Below, piece by piece: positions 31,618 to 43,653 of a DNA stretch of 64,000 nucleotides. The DNA comes from Phallus indusiatus. Lineage: Eukaryota; Basidiomycota; Agaricomycetes; Phallales; Phallaceae. Both the position numbers and the translations under genes were made by a program. Under the pieces are notes generated by a model that had not been told where the DNA came from, made no database searches, and saw only the letters and a program-made list of their open reading frames with translations. Numbering within the stretch: the stretch's first letter is position 1; every line of letters starts with the position of its first letter. The stretch is from the NCBI GenBank assembly GCA_027605045.1, contig JAQFWX010000020.1:558001-622000 (forward strand), read 5' to 3'.

Positions 31618-32213
31618 TCCTGAAACAAAGCCTATCACTGGGCTCCAACTTGAATGAAACAATGGCGTCTGTGTGCTTCTTATGAGGATTTGTTCATCAC
31701 TGGTACAAACAACAACTTTACCGAAAGTCATACGTAGGAATTGCAGTCTTAGAGAGCGCAGGTCCAACACAGTCAAACGCGTTTCTCGCTGGCTTGACCA
31801 AGACACGATTCCGTACCCGCAAGGTGTGATTATTTGTCAGTGGTGATATTCGGATACGACATCACGGCTTTGCATATCGATATCGTAACACATATCTTGA
31901 GAAGATGAGCCGAATGCTCGACTGGGTCATTATTTTCCACATCCCGCTGGCCGTTCAAATTTTCGAAGATCCGATAGGCGGGCTGTAGAAGGACACCAAT
32001 TTGTTAATATGTTTACGAACTGCAGGAGCTGTAGTCGCAGTCTAACAAATAACATGCATCGACGACTGTCTGACACTTATGAAGATGGTGTTTGTCAGAC
32101 AACCCATCCGCATGGTGAAAACGGCGTACGAACATCATTCATAATCCAATCAGCCCAGTACTCCATATGTGTGAACGCGAACCGGCTCAACGCAACTCAT
32201 CAACCAATCTTCT

Positions 32214-32599
32214 CTTCGTCTTTTCATCAACATCATAATGTGATTTCTGGATAATATAGTCAACTGAGGCGTCGTCGATGGTCGTGCGTAACACATCGTT
32301 ATTGGCTGTGCAGTTGCTTGTTTGAAGGACAAGTCATATACGAGGGCCCTTTAGTGCTTTCTTTAGCTGCTGAACGTGCTTTCCGTACATTGTTTTGCTC
32401 GCAGACTGAAGCGGTGCCTTAGGAGACTCGTATGTCTTTGTTTTTCGCGGAGGAACAGTGTGTTCTGTGTACCTTGTTGATGATTGCTGGAAATAAGAAG
32501 AGTTCGTGTTGCTTCTGATGTAACCAGAGTAACCATCGGCGTCGTAGTACCGAACGACGAATAACTGATCAGCGAGATACACACTGGTAGATGTGACAA
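32214..32599 (-). pseudogene. Relic ORF, copy 3
   Basis: Same unknown sequence as in units 1 and 2. Here the likely original frame is readable over 82 codons: QLFVVRYYDADGYSGYIRS, YTEHTVPPRKTK, SASKTMYGKHVQQLKK. It keeps CGA where the other copies have TGA. It has its own lesion: the arginine after PRI is TGA here and CGA in the others. All three copies are therefore dead, by different CpG mutations. Confidence 0.45.
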
Positions 32600-33359
32600 G
32601 TGTGATGCGATATATGATACGCGTTGTATTACGCGACCTCAGGCTGTAGGCTCAGCAAGAGTCAGCATGCATCATCCACGTAATGGACTTTGAATCCTAT
32701 TAACCATCATCGTCTCATCTCACTTCCGAAGCGGACTGACTTCGAATTGAGCTGTGGGGCAAGCGTCGAGCGAGCCGTGAACTGCGGAGTGTTTGTTGTA
32801 CAGGACCACAAGTTCGCAAACGGAATTCTATCATGAACACACTTGGGAACACGTGCACATAATCTGGATAAAGGCTACGGAATTAATTGGTGAGCAAATG
32901 ACAACGTTTTAAACAGTTGATACTGACTTGTGTAATTTGTGATCCGGGTCAGGAATATGTATATCTTTCTCGAATTTCAATGTGCGAAATTCACTGATTT
33001 CCTTCCGTACAGAATCTCCGCTCTTATGGATGATCTAAAATTATCCATACATTTGAGTTCTCGAGGTCAAATCCTACCACACACTTCGGCTCGAGTCCCA
33101 AGGGTATACAGCTTAGGCAACCCGAAGCGCCAACTTTTGATTCCTGAATCTGTTAGCGCTGTACAAGTGCACAGACAATGTGCCTTGAAGGCTATAAGTG
33201 TCGACACATAAATCATAATTAATAATTGCCTGGCTGCGATCTACAAACAGTCTATAAAGCAGGTGAGATCCGTAGCAAAAGTTAGTTTTTTCTTATTCTC
33301 CTTGTACTATATATCCCGCTCTCTTCGGGTACAGGATTTCGTTTCTTCGTGTCCCAATC

Positions 33360-34811
33360 ATGACAGTAAACCTCACCGGCCTCACACCCGAGCAATTTCA
33401 AGGACTGGCGAGAGGAACATACCCTGCTCTTGTTAACTTAGGTTGCCCCTAACTTACTTCGTTTTAAATGAACCAACTTACTTTCTCGTAGTATCTGCTT
33501 GTACTCTGATAACATGGGATTTTCTTGTGACTTTGTCTGAAGAGGCAAGGTTCTCAAATTTCGCATCTAACTATTATAGGCTAACAATGAGCCTACTCCG
33601 ACAGATCAGATTAGTTTGGAGGTGAATAACATTCCCGTCGCTATATTCCATATTTTCATTGATAATATGAATACAATCAGATCGAAACTATCTGTCGTTA
33701 CAATTGTTTTCCTTGTCATGCGATATCTAGCTCTCAGCTCCCAATAGTACGTATGGACCACTCTTTTCTTCTAGTGTGGTTTCATGATTAGTTCTCCTAG
33801 CGTCAGCGTCGCAATCCTTTTATCAAATACCCCGGCAGCACGTTCTACATGTATGGCTTATGTCTGGTTTCGGTCATTTAGTTCCGCGATCTTGATTTGC
33901 GCCTCCCAAATATTACTGATCTACCGAGGTGAGCACTGAGGGTTGGACTACCGATGGAGTTTCGTCTTTCCCATTTCTTCTTGCCAGTTCTTGCCGTCTA
34001 CAATTGGAATTTCATGCTCCAGCTACTCCTGGGGACTCTTTTTGTGGCGACAAATGTTTCCATCCTCGTATTTCTGATAATAGGTATATCGTCTTACACG
34101 ATAATACCAGATCCTTTCCCCACTCTTAAAACGGTACTTGGAGGCTGTACCACATTTTCATATCCTAAAGCTCTTTCAATCATTTGGTAAGGATCCTACT
34201 ATATTAAAAACATCCATTGATAATCAATTCCTAGAGTAGGATACCCGAGTTGATTTTCCAAAGCATTTTGTTCATTTTTATGCTTATGAAATTCTCCTCT
34301 ATCTATCTTGATTTCCGCAACACGGGAATACCCAAAGGACAGAGACAGATGTCTCAGATTTATACTGTGTTCGTCCGAGATGGCGTATGGGTTTACGTTG
34401 TTCAGCTAGGTGCGTCGGACATCGTTTTTTTTCGAATGAAATGGGTCCCATAAGTGTACCATTTAGTCATTTTACTTCTCTGTGTTATATATAACAGACA
34501 TACAAACTATTTGGGACTTGATTTTATAATGTAAGTGCCATAGCTTTAACTCGCTTTTATGATTCTGCAATCGTATAATCACAGATGGCAGGTTACTGTA
34601 TCAAGTATATGTGTAAGCGTCAATCCAAATTTTACAGTGATTCAAATGGTCTTAATCTTTATAATATTAGTGCACTCGCTTGATCTTGAATCTACGTTCG
34701 TTAGGGCCTCAAGGGGTCGAGCGGATGACCCGCGTAGGAAACGAAAGTATTGAGCTTATGTCGGAGAGAAAGCGGCAGGATAATGTGCATGTGGTTGAAT
34801 TTACAGACTAA
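33360..34811 (+). CDS. DUF6533 membrane protein, copy 3
   Basis: Starts MTVNLTGLTPEQFQGLARG, three codons longer than copies 1 and 2. The rest follows the same exon plan: SACTLITWDFLVTLSEE, IRLVWR, LVMRYLAL, ASQILLIYR, LFVATNVSILVFLIIG, IPELIFQSILFIFML. The C-terminus is CTRLILNLRSLGPQGVER plus an acidic tail ending VVEFTD-TAA (34809-34811). Intron 2 has a GC donor (GAG|GCAAGG). No broken join was found. Confidence 0.82.
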
Positions 34812-36195
34812 TACTCTGACGTTAACAGCGCAGCGATTTATTAGTTCCTGAATCCTTAGTCTAGCCTGAGTAGCGGAATGTCCTGAAGCTAAAACGTTAA
34901 CACTTGTTCTGTTGTACTTGTTTACCCGTGACCTATGTAAATACAAATAGACTGCTGCCACAACTTCTCTTCACACTTTACATCACCGTGACATCGGCCC
35001 AACTTTAACTCGAGCAGCATAAATCCTTCCACAAATCAATCAAATTTATCGGGGGTCGTTTTGCCATCTGTTACGACAAAAAAGCACAATAACACAGTAT
35101 ACGAACACTGGAGTTGACGATCTGCAGTCGGTGGTCTCTGAAATTGGATATAAATGTCCGTAGTGGGGAGTCGTGGACTAAGTTTGAGATTCTGAGAGAA
35201 ACCAATATACTTGCTCCTACGTCATGTAGGCTTGCAGAAAGCCCGTGAGAAATAAGATATTATCATAAGAGATTATAAGTCACTCTGAATCACCATAGCA
35301 AGATGCCTTCTTTTCGCAACTAGTTGGGGTCGGATGCAACGGCGTTCGTACGAAGCGTACCGTTCCAAATTGAAACTCAGTCCATCACAGTAACACTGCA
35401 CTCTTGGTCCGTTCCAAATTTGCTCAACACTCGCCTTTGCATCCGTATAGAACACGTTTACTTTCGCGATTGATGAATCATCTCTTATCATCAATACGAA
35501 AGTGCCACCCGCGAAAACATATACAATCCCTTGATTCCAAATACACAAAGGTATTACATACAAGTTGTAACACTTCAAATCTTTTTCCTCATTGATACGG
35601 CTGAGACGACCGCTACAGACACTTGAGACTTGTGCTCAGACGATGATTCCGACGAAAGAGCTGCTTCATTGCTTGATTATACTGAATGCTGAGTTGGCCT
35701 CATACGAGTCCGATATCTTTCGTGAATTTCAAATTTCAAATATCTCCCGCAGTATTTACTATTTACCGATCTCCTTATGATTGATGAGATTACTAAAACC
35801 TACTTCCAGCTTCATTAACAATGAGAAATTCTTTATGAACATGTTAGTTTTTATCTTTCACAATTTACAACTTAGGTTCTCTCTAATACCCGCTCACCTA
35901 GTGATCTCAACTTGACATGAGATTTAGAATATTTACTATCTCAAAAATCAATGATCGAGAAATAATGATTAGAATGTGAGAAGATATAGGAGTACAGATG
36001 TGCCTTAACGGTTGAACTGCTGATATGATCATTTGATTGCTATCTACCCAGGACCATAGCCTGCAGGCATAATGGGGTAGATAAATCATGGAGTAAATGA
36101 GGTCAATCCGCGGTGAAAGTCTAATCCCGTGTTGTGTATCCTCAGTCATTCGTTTGTTCAAGCACATTGTGAACACGTTCTTTTTTGTCACGGTG
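34812..36195. other. Spacer with one unassigned ORF
   Basis: The first 300 bp match DNA after DUF6533 copy 1. A minus-strand frame at 35273-35578 (101 codons, with GGTFVLMIRDDSSIAKVNVF) could be an exon of an unknown gene, but no neighbouring exon was found. The rest shows nothing. Confidence 0.4.
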
Positions 36196-37666
36196 ATGCC
36201 AATAAACCTTACCTCCGAGCAACTTGTAGAACTCGCACAAGGGGAATACCCTTCCCTTCTTAACATAGGTGACGTTTAATCTTATCTCGTTTCGAAAGAA
36301 CCAAAACCAACAGAGTTATTATAGTTTCTGTCGGGACCCTGTTGACGTGGGATTTTCTGCTGACCTTGAATGAGGAGGTATAATTTCTCTGATACCGCAG
36401 TGACCTGATTATGGTTTAATGATGCCAATTGTAGATCAACCTAATATGGAGGTACATAAAATTCAATCTCCCTTCATTATCTTCGTTAACAGACAGATAT
36501 GATTAGATCGAGGCTATCCATCATCACAGTCATTTTCCTCGTTATGCGTTACTTAGCTCTAGTTACCCAATAGTACGTATGATTATACTTCCTGATGTGT
36601 ACTTATCTCCCAGTCTAGTGTCACGATGACTGTGATTTTATCAGACATCGCAGTATCACATACGACATGCAGGGGCTACATCTGGTTCCGATCTTTGAGC
36701 TCAGGAATCCTAGCTTGTACATCACAGATATTGCTAATTTATCGAGGTGAGAGTTATAAACATGGTCTCCACTAGAGAAAACATTGACATATTGCTTTTA
36801 TTTCCCGGAAGTTCTCGTATTCTACAACTGGAATTTCATACTCAAACTATCCTTAGGAGCTCTTTTCCTGGCGACAAATATCTCAATCTTTGTTCTCTTA
36901 TTTATTGGTATATCATCTTACATGATAATACCAAATCCCTTTCCCTCACTCAATGCAACACTTGGCGGGTGTTCCACGTTTTCGTATCCCAGAGCACTTT
37001 CAAATCTCTGGCAAGAGCGTTAGGTTTTGCAAAAAACGTATATTGTGCTAATTATACATAGGATTCCTGAGTTGATTTTCCAAAGCATCTTATTTATTCT
37101 CGTTTTTTCAAAATTCTGTATCGAATATTCCGAACTGCGGAATATGAAAATAGCAGGCAGGCAGAGGCGAATTTCTCAGATTTATGTGGTGTTCATCAGA
37201 GATGGCATCCGGGTTTACGTTATTCAATTAGGTATGTTTTCTCGTTCCTATACATACAACAAGGTATGTAGTTAAAAGGAATTGATTTAGGCATATTGCT
37301 CCTCTGCGTCATATGCAACCGACACACCAACTTTTTGGGAGTCGATTTTATTCTGTATGTATCTCAATATGTATGTCTCTCATAACCATCCGACTGAAAA
37401 CGCGAAGCTGGCAAATTGCCGTAACGAGCATATGTGTAAGCAAACATTTACTTAATCCATAATATTATGCCTTCTAACATCACCTTATATCCGTATCCGA
37501 CGACTAGTGCACTCGCTTGATTCTCAATCTGCGTGCTTTGGGTCCTCAAGCAGTCGGGCAAATGACTCGCGTAGGATATACCCCTGATGACCAAAGTATT
37601 GAGCTCGCATTGGAAAGAAAATGGCATGGAAGTATTCACGTAGTCGGGATTATAACTGAAACCTAA
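36196..37666 (+). CDS. DUF6533 membrane protein, copy 4 (divergent)
   Basis: Start MPINLTSEQLVELAQGEYP; core VGTLLTWDFLLTLNEE, INLIWR, VIFLVMRYLAL; then CTSQILLIYR, LFLATNISIFVLLFIG, IPELIFQSILFILVF, and CTRLILNLRALGPQAVGQ with tail YTPDDQSIELALERKWHG ending TAA at 37664-37666. It is clearly more distant from copies 1-3 than they are from each other. Intron 2 uses GT, but the donor after the WNF...SNLW exon is GC (CTG|GCAAGA). The frame is kept through all exons. Confidence 0.8.
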
Positions 37667-38320
37667 GACTCGTATGTTGCATCACTATCCTCAATATGTC
37701 GTGATACGATCGACGACGTAAATCATGGTGTAGCTTTAGCTTTAGAATAACGAATCAGGCAGGAGTGCATCTCCCATTTCTGTATGTATCTCCCAAAGTA
37801 CACGAGAAAAGATCTATTTATATAATTTGAGGGAAGTTAGAAAATTCCCAAGTGTCTATGCTACTGAGCTCGAATAATCTAATGAACGCTAAATTTAGCC
37901 TGGATACAATGGCTCGAGTTGCAACATGTACAGCGCCAACTCTATTTTATGAGCACAGTCGCGCAATATCGTCCGTCATTTCATTCCGAGAGCCAAAGCC
38001 CGAGTCAAATTCATCAACAATCCGCGGTGGGGAATTTGATGCATTGGTGAAATCGCAGTATTTGTAAACAGTTGGTCCACCCTCGTTGAGCAAGGGTCCA
38101 ATTCATTCAAGATGAAGGTTGGTGCTATCGGCCGACACGGAAGACCCGGGCTTTCGGGCGTTGCTAATCGACTAAAGACTGTTGACAGAAGAATAATCAC
38201 TTTCTTAAACCGAGAGAAGATATGTGATTATCGAAATGCATTACATGGCGGCGTATGAAAAGACCTGTTGAACGAGAGATATGGTGGAGTCTACAGTGTG
38301 ATAGCCCGAGTGCCGTCCGA
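37574..38320 (+). repeat. Downstream repeat, partner of 29816-30600
   Basis: Homologous to the DNA after copy 2, including the end of the coding region. No P450 sequence follows on the right, unlike unit 2. Confidence 0.7.
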
Positions 38321-39455
38321 AAAATTTCATAGGTTCTTTTTCATCAAGACAACTAGCATGACGGAAGGAAAATGTGTAACAGACTTTTGACACGAATAAT
38401 CTAGTAAAACTTCGTGGTTGGACCTTTGTTGTTCTCGGCGACTCCGTCCCAAAGCGACCATCGTCTATGTATGAGTAATATGACATTAGTTTCTCGTATC
38501 ATTGCGTAAATTTTTCACGTTTAAAATAGTCATAAACTTACTCAACAGTCAACGTTGGTTATTGGCTCGGTCGGTGACTAGTAGCTCAGTGTTGGTAACG
38601 ACTAACGAGCGCGCATGTGACATGATTGTGACAAGCTGACAGGACTTGGACCAGACCGGTCCCAAACTGGACCTAGGCCTGGCTTGTTCTTCATCACTAT
38701 CTCCTTAACCAGTGTCAAATCTCCTTAAGGCATGAGCTCTGAGCTCTGCCGAGAACAACGATATGTTGCACCTCAGAAATATGTATATCAAACAAAATCT
38801 TGACTGATTCTTATAATAAGTTATTCTGCCACGTGCGGCGCGCTGTTCTACCCCACTACACAAGTAACACAATGCTTGACTGAATAGTGAGAATTATACC
38901 TTCATTCCTTATTTTGCAGACAATTGACCGATTATTGACCTCGAAGCGACTTTCTCAAAGGATAAATAACCATAGACACCAAATATATCGGAGGAACCCG
39001 TGGGTGAGGTGTCGTCGTTGAAGTATGTTTTTCTAAAAGAAAACACAATACACTCACCTTCTCAATCAATGTAAGCCACTTTGCGTATGGATAGTTGAGC
39101 TGGTATCTCTCTTATCATAAATGAAAGACACTAAAAACAGCTTTGTGGCCCTAATTCTCTCACGTTCACCCGTCTAATCACCAGCGGCGGTTTTCAGAAG
39201 ATAAGACCTACCTAATCCTGTTACTTTGCTTTGCTACTCCACCGGATGATCTTGAGCACCGTTGAGCATTACATGCGGTCGTACAACGATCTAGATACCG
39301 TGTTCGTTCGAGGGAAAATGACACAACGTTTAGAATTTGGAAGATATGCATTATTTATCGGCATACCTTTGTTCTTCTCTTGCCGAAATCTAGTTTTGGA
39401 TCATCACTATCTATCTATACAATAACAGTCACACGCTGTTAACTCACTTTCATTT
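38321..39455. other. Spacer, no gene recognised
   Basis: No convincing gene, RNA or repeat. Short frames at 38241-38486 and 39231-39425 match nothing known to me. Confidence 0.45.
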
Positions 39456-41031
39456 TTGTTCAAAATGTTGGTTCAGAGCCTTGTACTACTACTATCTCAG
39501 CCCCTGAGCTTACTAGTAGGCCCACTGGCAATGGGCGGCTTCACCCCGAAGAGCTGCAACAATTGGCGAAGGGGACGTACCCTCTTCTCCTTAATTCAGG
39601 TTGCTCCATCTTGCTTCTGTATGATAAACGCGTTCATTTACATTATTCTGTAGTATCTGCCGGAAGCTTATTGATATGGGACTATATAGTGACACTTTCT
39701 GCAGAGGTATACTTTTGTCTTTTACATGAGCGATCAGAACACGCTTAGACAGAGGGGTTTTTTAAGGTTGAATTGGTCTGGAAGTGTGTACTGCTTTCTT
39801 ATACTTAAATTCCTAAACAACTGACCTGCTAGATCACGACTGTCCGCTGCTAAGATCATTTTCTTCATCATGCGATATTTGTCTATTGTCATTCAATGGT
39901 ACGCTATAATACATCATAATAGAATGAATTACTGATGAAAGCATTCCACAGCGTCAGCATTGCGGTCCCGCTCATGAATTTCGCAGAGACGGAATCTTCA
40001 TGCAAAAGTTATATTTGGTTTCGGTCACTCAGTTCAACAATCTCAATATGTACCTCGCAGATTCTGTTGATTTACCGAAGTGAGCTCCCAATGAACCGAC
40101 GTAAATCAATTTCTAATTTGAGTTGCATCGTACACTCTAGCCCTTGCCTTTTACAATTGGAACTACCCACTTCAGATTTTTCTGGGCGCTCTTTTCCTCG
40201 CGACAAATATTTCAATTGTTGCGCTTCTGATTTTGGGCATTTCACGGTACATAGTAATACCAGACCCATATCCTTCCTTTAACCGTGTTTTGGGAGGTTG
40301 TATCACAACTGGATATCCGAAAATGTTAGGATTTGTTTGGTAGGAGTTTTTTTATCTCTGAAACGGACATATGATAGCGATCACTGAAACAAAAAAAGGG
40401 TACCCGAAGTTATCTTCCAAAGCATTCTTTTCCTTCTCGTCTTCTTGAAATTTGGTCATGGATACCTCGAATTTTGGCGTGCAGGCAGGTCAAGGCAGGC
40501 GTCTCAAATATATCTGGTGTTCATAAGGGATGGTGTATGGGTATATATAATACAATTAGGTAACGATATTCCTTACATCACACAAGCCGGAATGAGTGAA
40601 GATGCCGAATTCAGTCATTTTACTGCTCTGCGTGCTATATAATCAACATGCCAGCTTTTTGGGGCTCGATTTTATAATGTATGTCTTTGTAACATCTCCT
40701 GATTTATGTCTAATCTACAATTTCCGGGACAAAGATGGCAAATCACCGTAACAAGTATTTGCGTGAGACTGATTTGATTTCCTTTTCTGATAAAGCTGAA
40801 CTTATAATACCTATTTAGTGCACTCGCCTGTTGCTCAATTTACGCTCTACAGGCCCGCAAGGAACGGACATTAATCAAACGACTCCTTCATTTATACAAA
40901 ACATTGAAAGTATCGAGTTTAAAAACCTTCGTACGTCTGAAAGGCAGCTGCGTTCCGGAGAAGTGCACATTGAGGTCGAGACAGTAACTCACGTCACTGA
41001 AACGCCTCGCGCATCGTTCGAAGGTATCTGA
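39456..41031 (+). CDS. DUF6533 membrane protein, copy 5 (most divergent)
   Basis: Exons give EELQQLAKGTYPLLLNS, SAGSLLIWDYIVTLSAE, a short VELVWK exon, SAAKIIFFIMRYLSIVIQ, CTSQILLIYR, LFLATNISIVALLILG, VPEVIFQSILFLLVF, SQIYLVFIRDGVWVYIIQL and LLLNLRSTGPQGTDINQ. The C-terminal tail is longer than in the other copies and ends TGA at 41029-41031. The 5' end is uncertain: the ATG at 39456 is out of frame with EELQQL, so either the true start is elsewhere or a small frameshift has broken exon 1. Intron 2 has a normal GT donor. Confidence 0.72.
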
Positions 41032-42891
41032 AAAAAACCTTGTTGTATCACTGTACACATATTCCACTCAGCAATGAAAAATGAATGAAGTCTCTTTTAG
41101 AACTTTTGATATGAATTTTATGATTAGATATATGAGCTTGCACGAATCACAAGCCAGCCGAGATTCGTTAACATGCGAAAACCTGCAGGAGACATTCATT
41201 CGCCCGACGCGCACGTGTGATAAGGAGATACATATATACACCCCAAAAACCACGCTCGGCTAAAATAACCGTTTGAACCATATCATGAGCAAGACCTCCA
41301 ACGCCCAGATAAACACGAGTCAAGATAAACAAATTAATGGGGCCCTGAACCAATAGATCGCCGTTATTGCTGTACCAACAGTTCATTACGGTTAGGGTAT
41401 CGGCTTCAAAAATGTGGCTTCGCCGTTAAAGATTAGGTTACGAAAAGAGCAAATATCTTATACGCTGTGAAACCGCAAGGCGTTGCGTTGCGTAAGTTTG
41501 AAGGAAAACAGAAATTAGTCATACTCGACGTCAGCTGTCTGAGACCTTGAAGGAAGAGGTGCGTGTTCAAAAGACAGGGTTGATACCTCCCAAACCGGAT
41601 AGAAGGACCAGGAGCGCGCGACAGTATCATCGGAAAAGGGTTTTGGAAGTCTAAGCTGGTCAATAAACACAAATGAATGTTACAGGTTACGGAGCTGAAA
41701 AAAGACCGAATCATAAAAGAAATGACCCGTTTGTATTTACAGCGACCCTTAACTACTTATAATGGCAGTTGCATGCCTTATAAAGCGTAGGGATCCCTTT
41801 GTAGGACCGACCTTGAATAGTACGCGCTGCTGAATAAAGATGATAGACACCAAAACACATTGAAGACAACAGTACGCATTCTTTCTGAGAGTGCTTTTTA
41901 AAAAGCTACCAACTCAGCAGGGAAACTTTTCAACTTGAATGTGATCACCTGAATGATCGTGTACTAATTATCACCCGCTCACAATATTCTCACCTAGCAA
42001 CTTCAAATCGGGAAGGATGGAAAAGCATGGACATGCATTTTTTCGAAAACAGAATACTTTATTAGCCGGGGAAGGTAGCACACGATCCGCAAGGGTAAGT
42101 CTCATATCTCAAAGAATGTCAAGCTGAGAAAGATGTTAGTCAACAGCATCTTATCCCTATGTCTTCGCGTAAAATGTCATTGAAGAATAGAGTAAACAGC
42201 TCGATCCGAGACGCGGGACAGGAGTCAGGATTACAACATTCGGACCCCAATCGTCTCTGATGAAAACGAATAAATACTGTGATTATCGGAGTAAACGGAT
42301 CTTCAAGAGGCTATCAAATCGCGGATGAGAAGTATTCAATCAACTAGAGGCTAAATAGAATTGATCCATGAAGTTGCCTATTGCATTGCTATTGCACGGT
42401 CGCCAGAGCGGGTGAATCATCGGAAGAATCATACAATGTATAATGAACTATGAAAGGTATAAAACGTGGGCAGAGGTGTTCATTAGTCAACCTTGAATAT
42501 CATTTCCAATTCTGATAGAGTGAGTTTGAATATATAAAGTAAATATAAAGAATAAGATCGCGAAGTGCCGCATGACGTTAGATTTGAAGTTCTGTTGGGC
42601 CGGTATTGTCATTGATATAAACAAACAAACGCTTCCTCTTCTACAATATAAATGAATTTCAAATTGGTGTAAGCAAATAAAATCAAGGAACTGGCTTTTT
42701 TTGAGTGGCGAAATAGGTTTAGAAGGGAACATTGGGAAGACTTCATCACGGAGTTTGAATGTTTGGGGGACGTGACCGGGATATCGTCACACTACAGTAC
42801 ACACAACCTTATTCGCAATCACCCGGCGTTTGCCGAATCATCAGCAAGAACTTTCCGCACCGTCAAGAACGTCGTCCCCGCCTTTCATACC
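41032..42891. other. 1.9-kb boundary spacer
   Basis: No gene or element recognised. This marks the passage from the duplicated accessory region to the conserved gene block. Confidence 0.45.
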
Positions 42892-43653
42892 ATGACTGTA
42901 AGTCTTCAAAACACATGTTGACATTCATTATATATCCGTTCCGTTGGTTTTTGTCCACTTTCCAACCGCCATGAGCTGGATACATCAATGGATGCAACAA
43001 AGGATTGCTGGATGACGCTTTCTGTATATCGCTCTCAAAACTGGAATTCTCACAAAATTTCTTAGGATCGATCCGTTTTCCGACGCTTTGTAGAAGTTGG
43101 ACGAGGTATACAGTTTTATTAACACCACTATTGCGTTTAGCTGACTTTCGTTACGAACAGTCGTTCTCATCCAAGACGGCCCTTACGAGGGCAAAATCGC
43201 TACTATTGTCGAAATCATTGACCACAAACGGGCACGTTGCAGCATCTGATCTTACAAATATAGTCATAACTAACTTTGTCATTAGGCCCTTATCGATGGT
43301 CCCGTCACTGGAGTACCACGTCAAAGTATCCAATACCGCCATGTCATTCTCACCCCACTCGTTGTGAAAAAACTTCCTCGTGGAGCCCGTTCAGGTGTCG
43401 TCAAAAAATTCTTTGAGAAGGAAGAAATTGTCTCGAAATGGTACCGTGACCGGTCAAATTTGTCTACCCTTGATTTCTCATTACTGGGTTGTTCTTTATT
43501 AGGAACGCCACTTCGTGGGCTAAAAAGCTAGAGATTAAAAAGACGCGCCGTTCACAAGGTGATTTTGACCGATTCAACATTCAGATCTTGAAGAAGCAAC
43601 GGAGAGACCGTGTACGCCGAGAGTTAGCGAAGGCAAAAAAGGCATCTTCATGA
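42892..43653 (+). CDS. RPL14: 60S ribosomal protein L14 (eL14)
   Basis: Structural protein of the large ribosomal subunit. Exons: 42892-42897 (only ATGACT), 43066-43105, 43161-43231, 43286-43440, 43503-43653; they sum to 423 nt, 140 residues, the usual fungal length. The protein begins [15 protein letters not shown], then [19 protein letters not shown] with [18 protein letters not shown], the KOW-type RNA-binding region, and ends with the basic [20 protein letters not shown] and [17 protein letters not shown]. The tiny first exon is typical of ribosomal protein genes. The intron after HKR appears to have a GC donor (CGG|GCACGT). Confidence 0.93.

Larger units (their letters stand above)
31620..34811 (+). 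repeat. Tandem duplication unit 3
   Basis: Begins GCATCCTGAAACAAAGCC where the P450 start is deleted, followed by ACGATTCCGTACCCGCAAG (31806), relic ORF copy 3 and the DUF6533 gene. It resembles unit 1 closely and lacks the MITE, the palindrome and the LTR-like insertion of unit 2. Confidence 0.8.

Noticed and set aside
42898..43065. Possible C/D-box snoRNA in RPL14 intron 1
   Set aside because: A GGATGACG resembles a C box, but no D box (CTGA) at a suitable distance was found.
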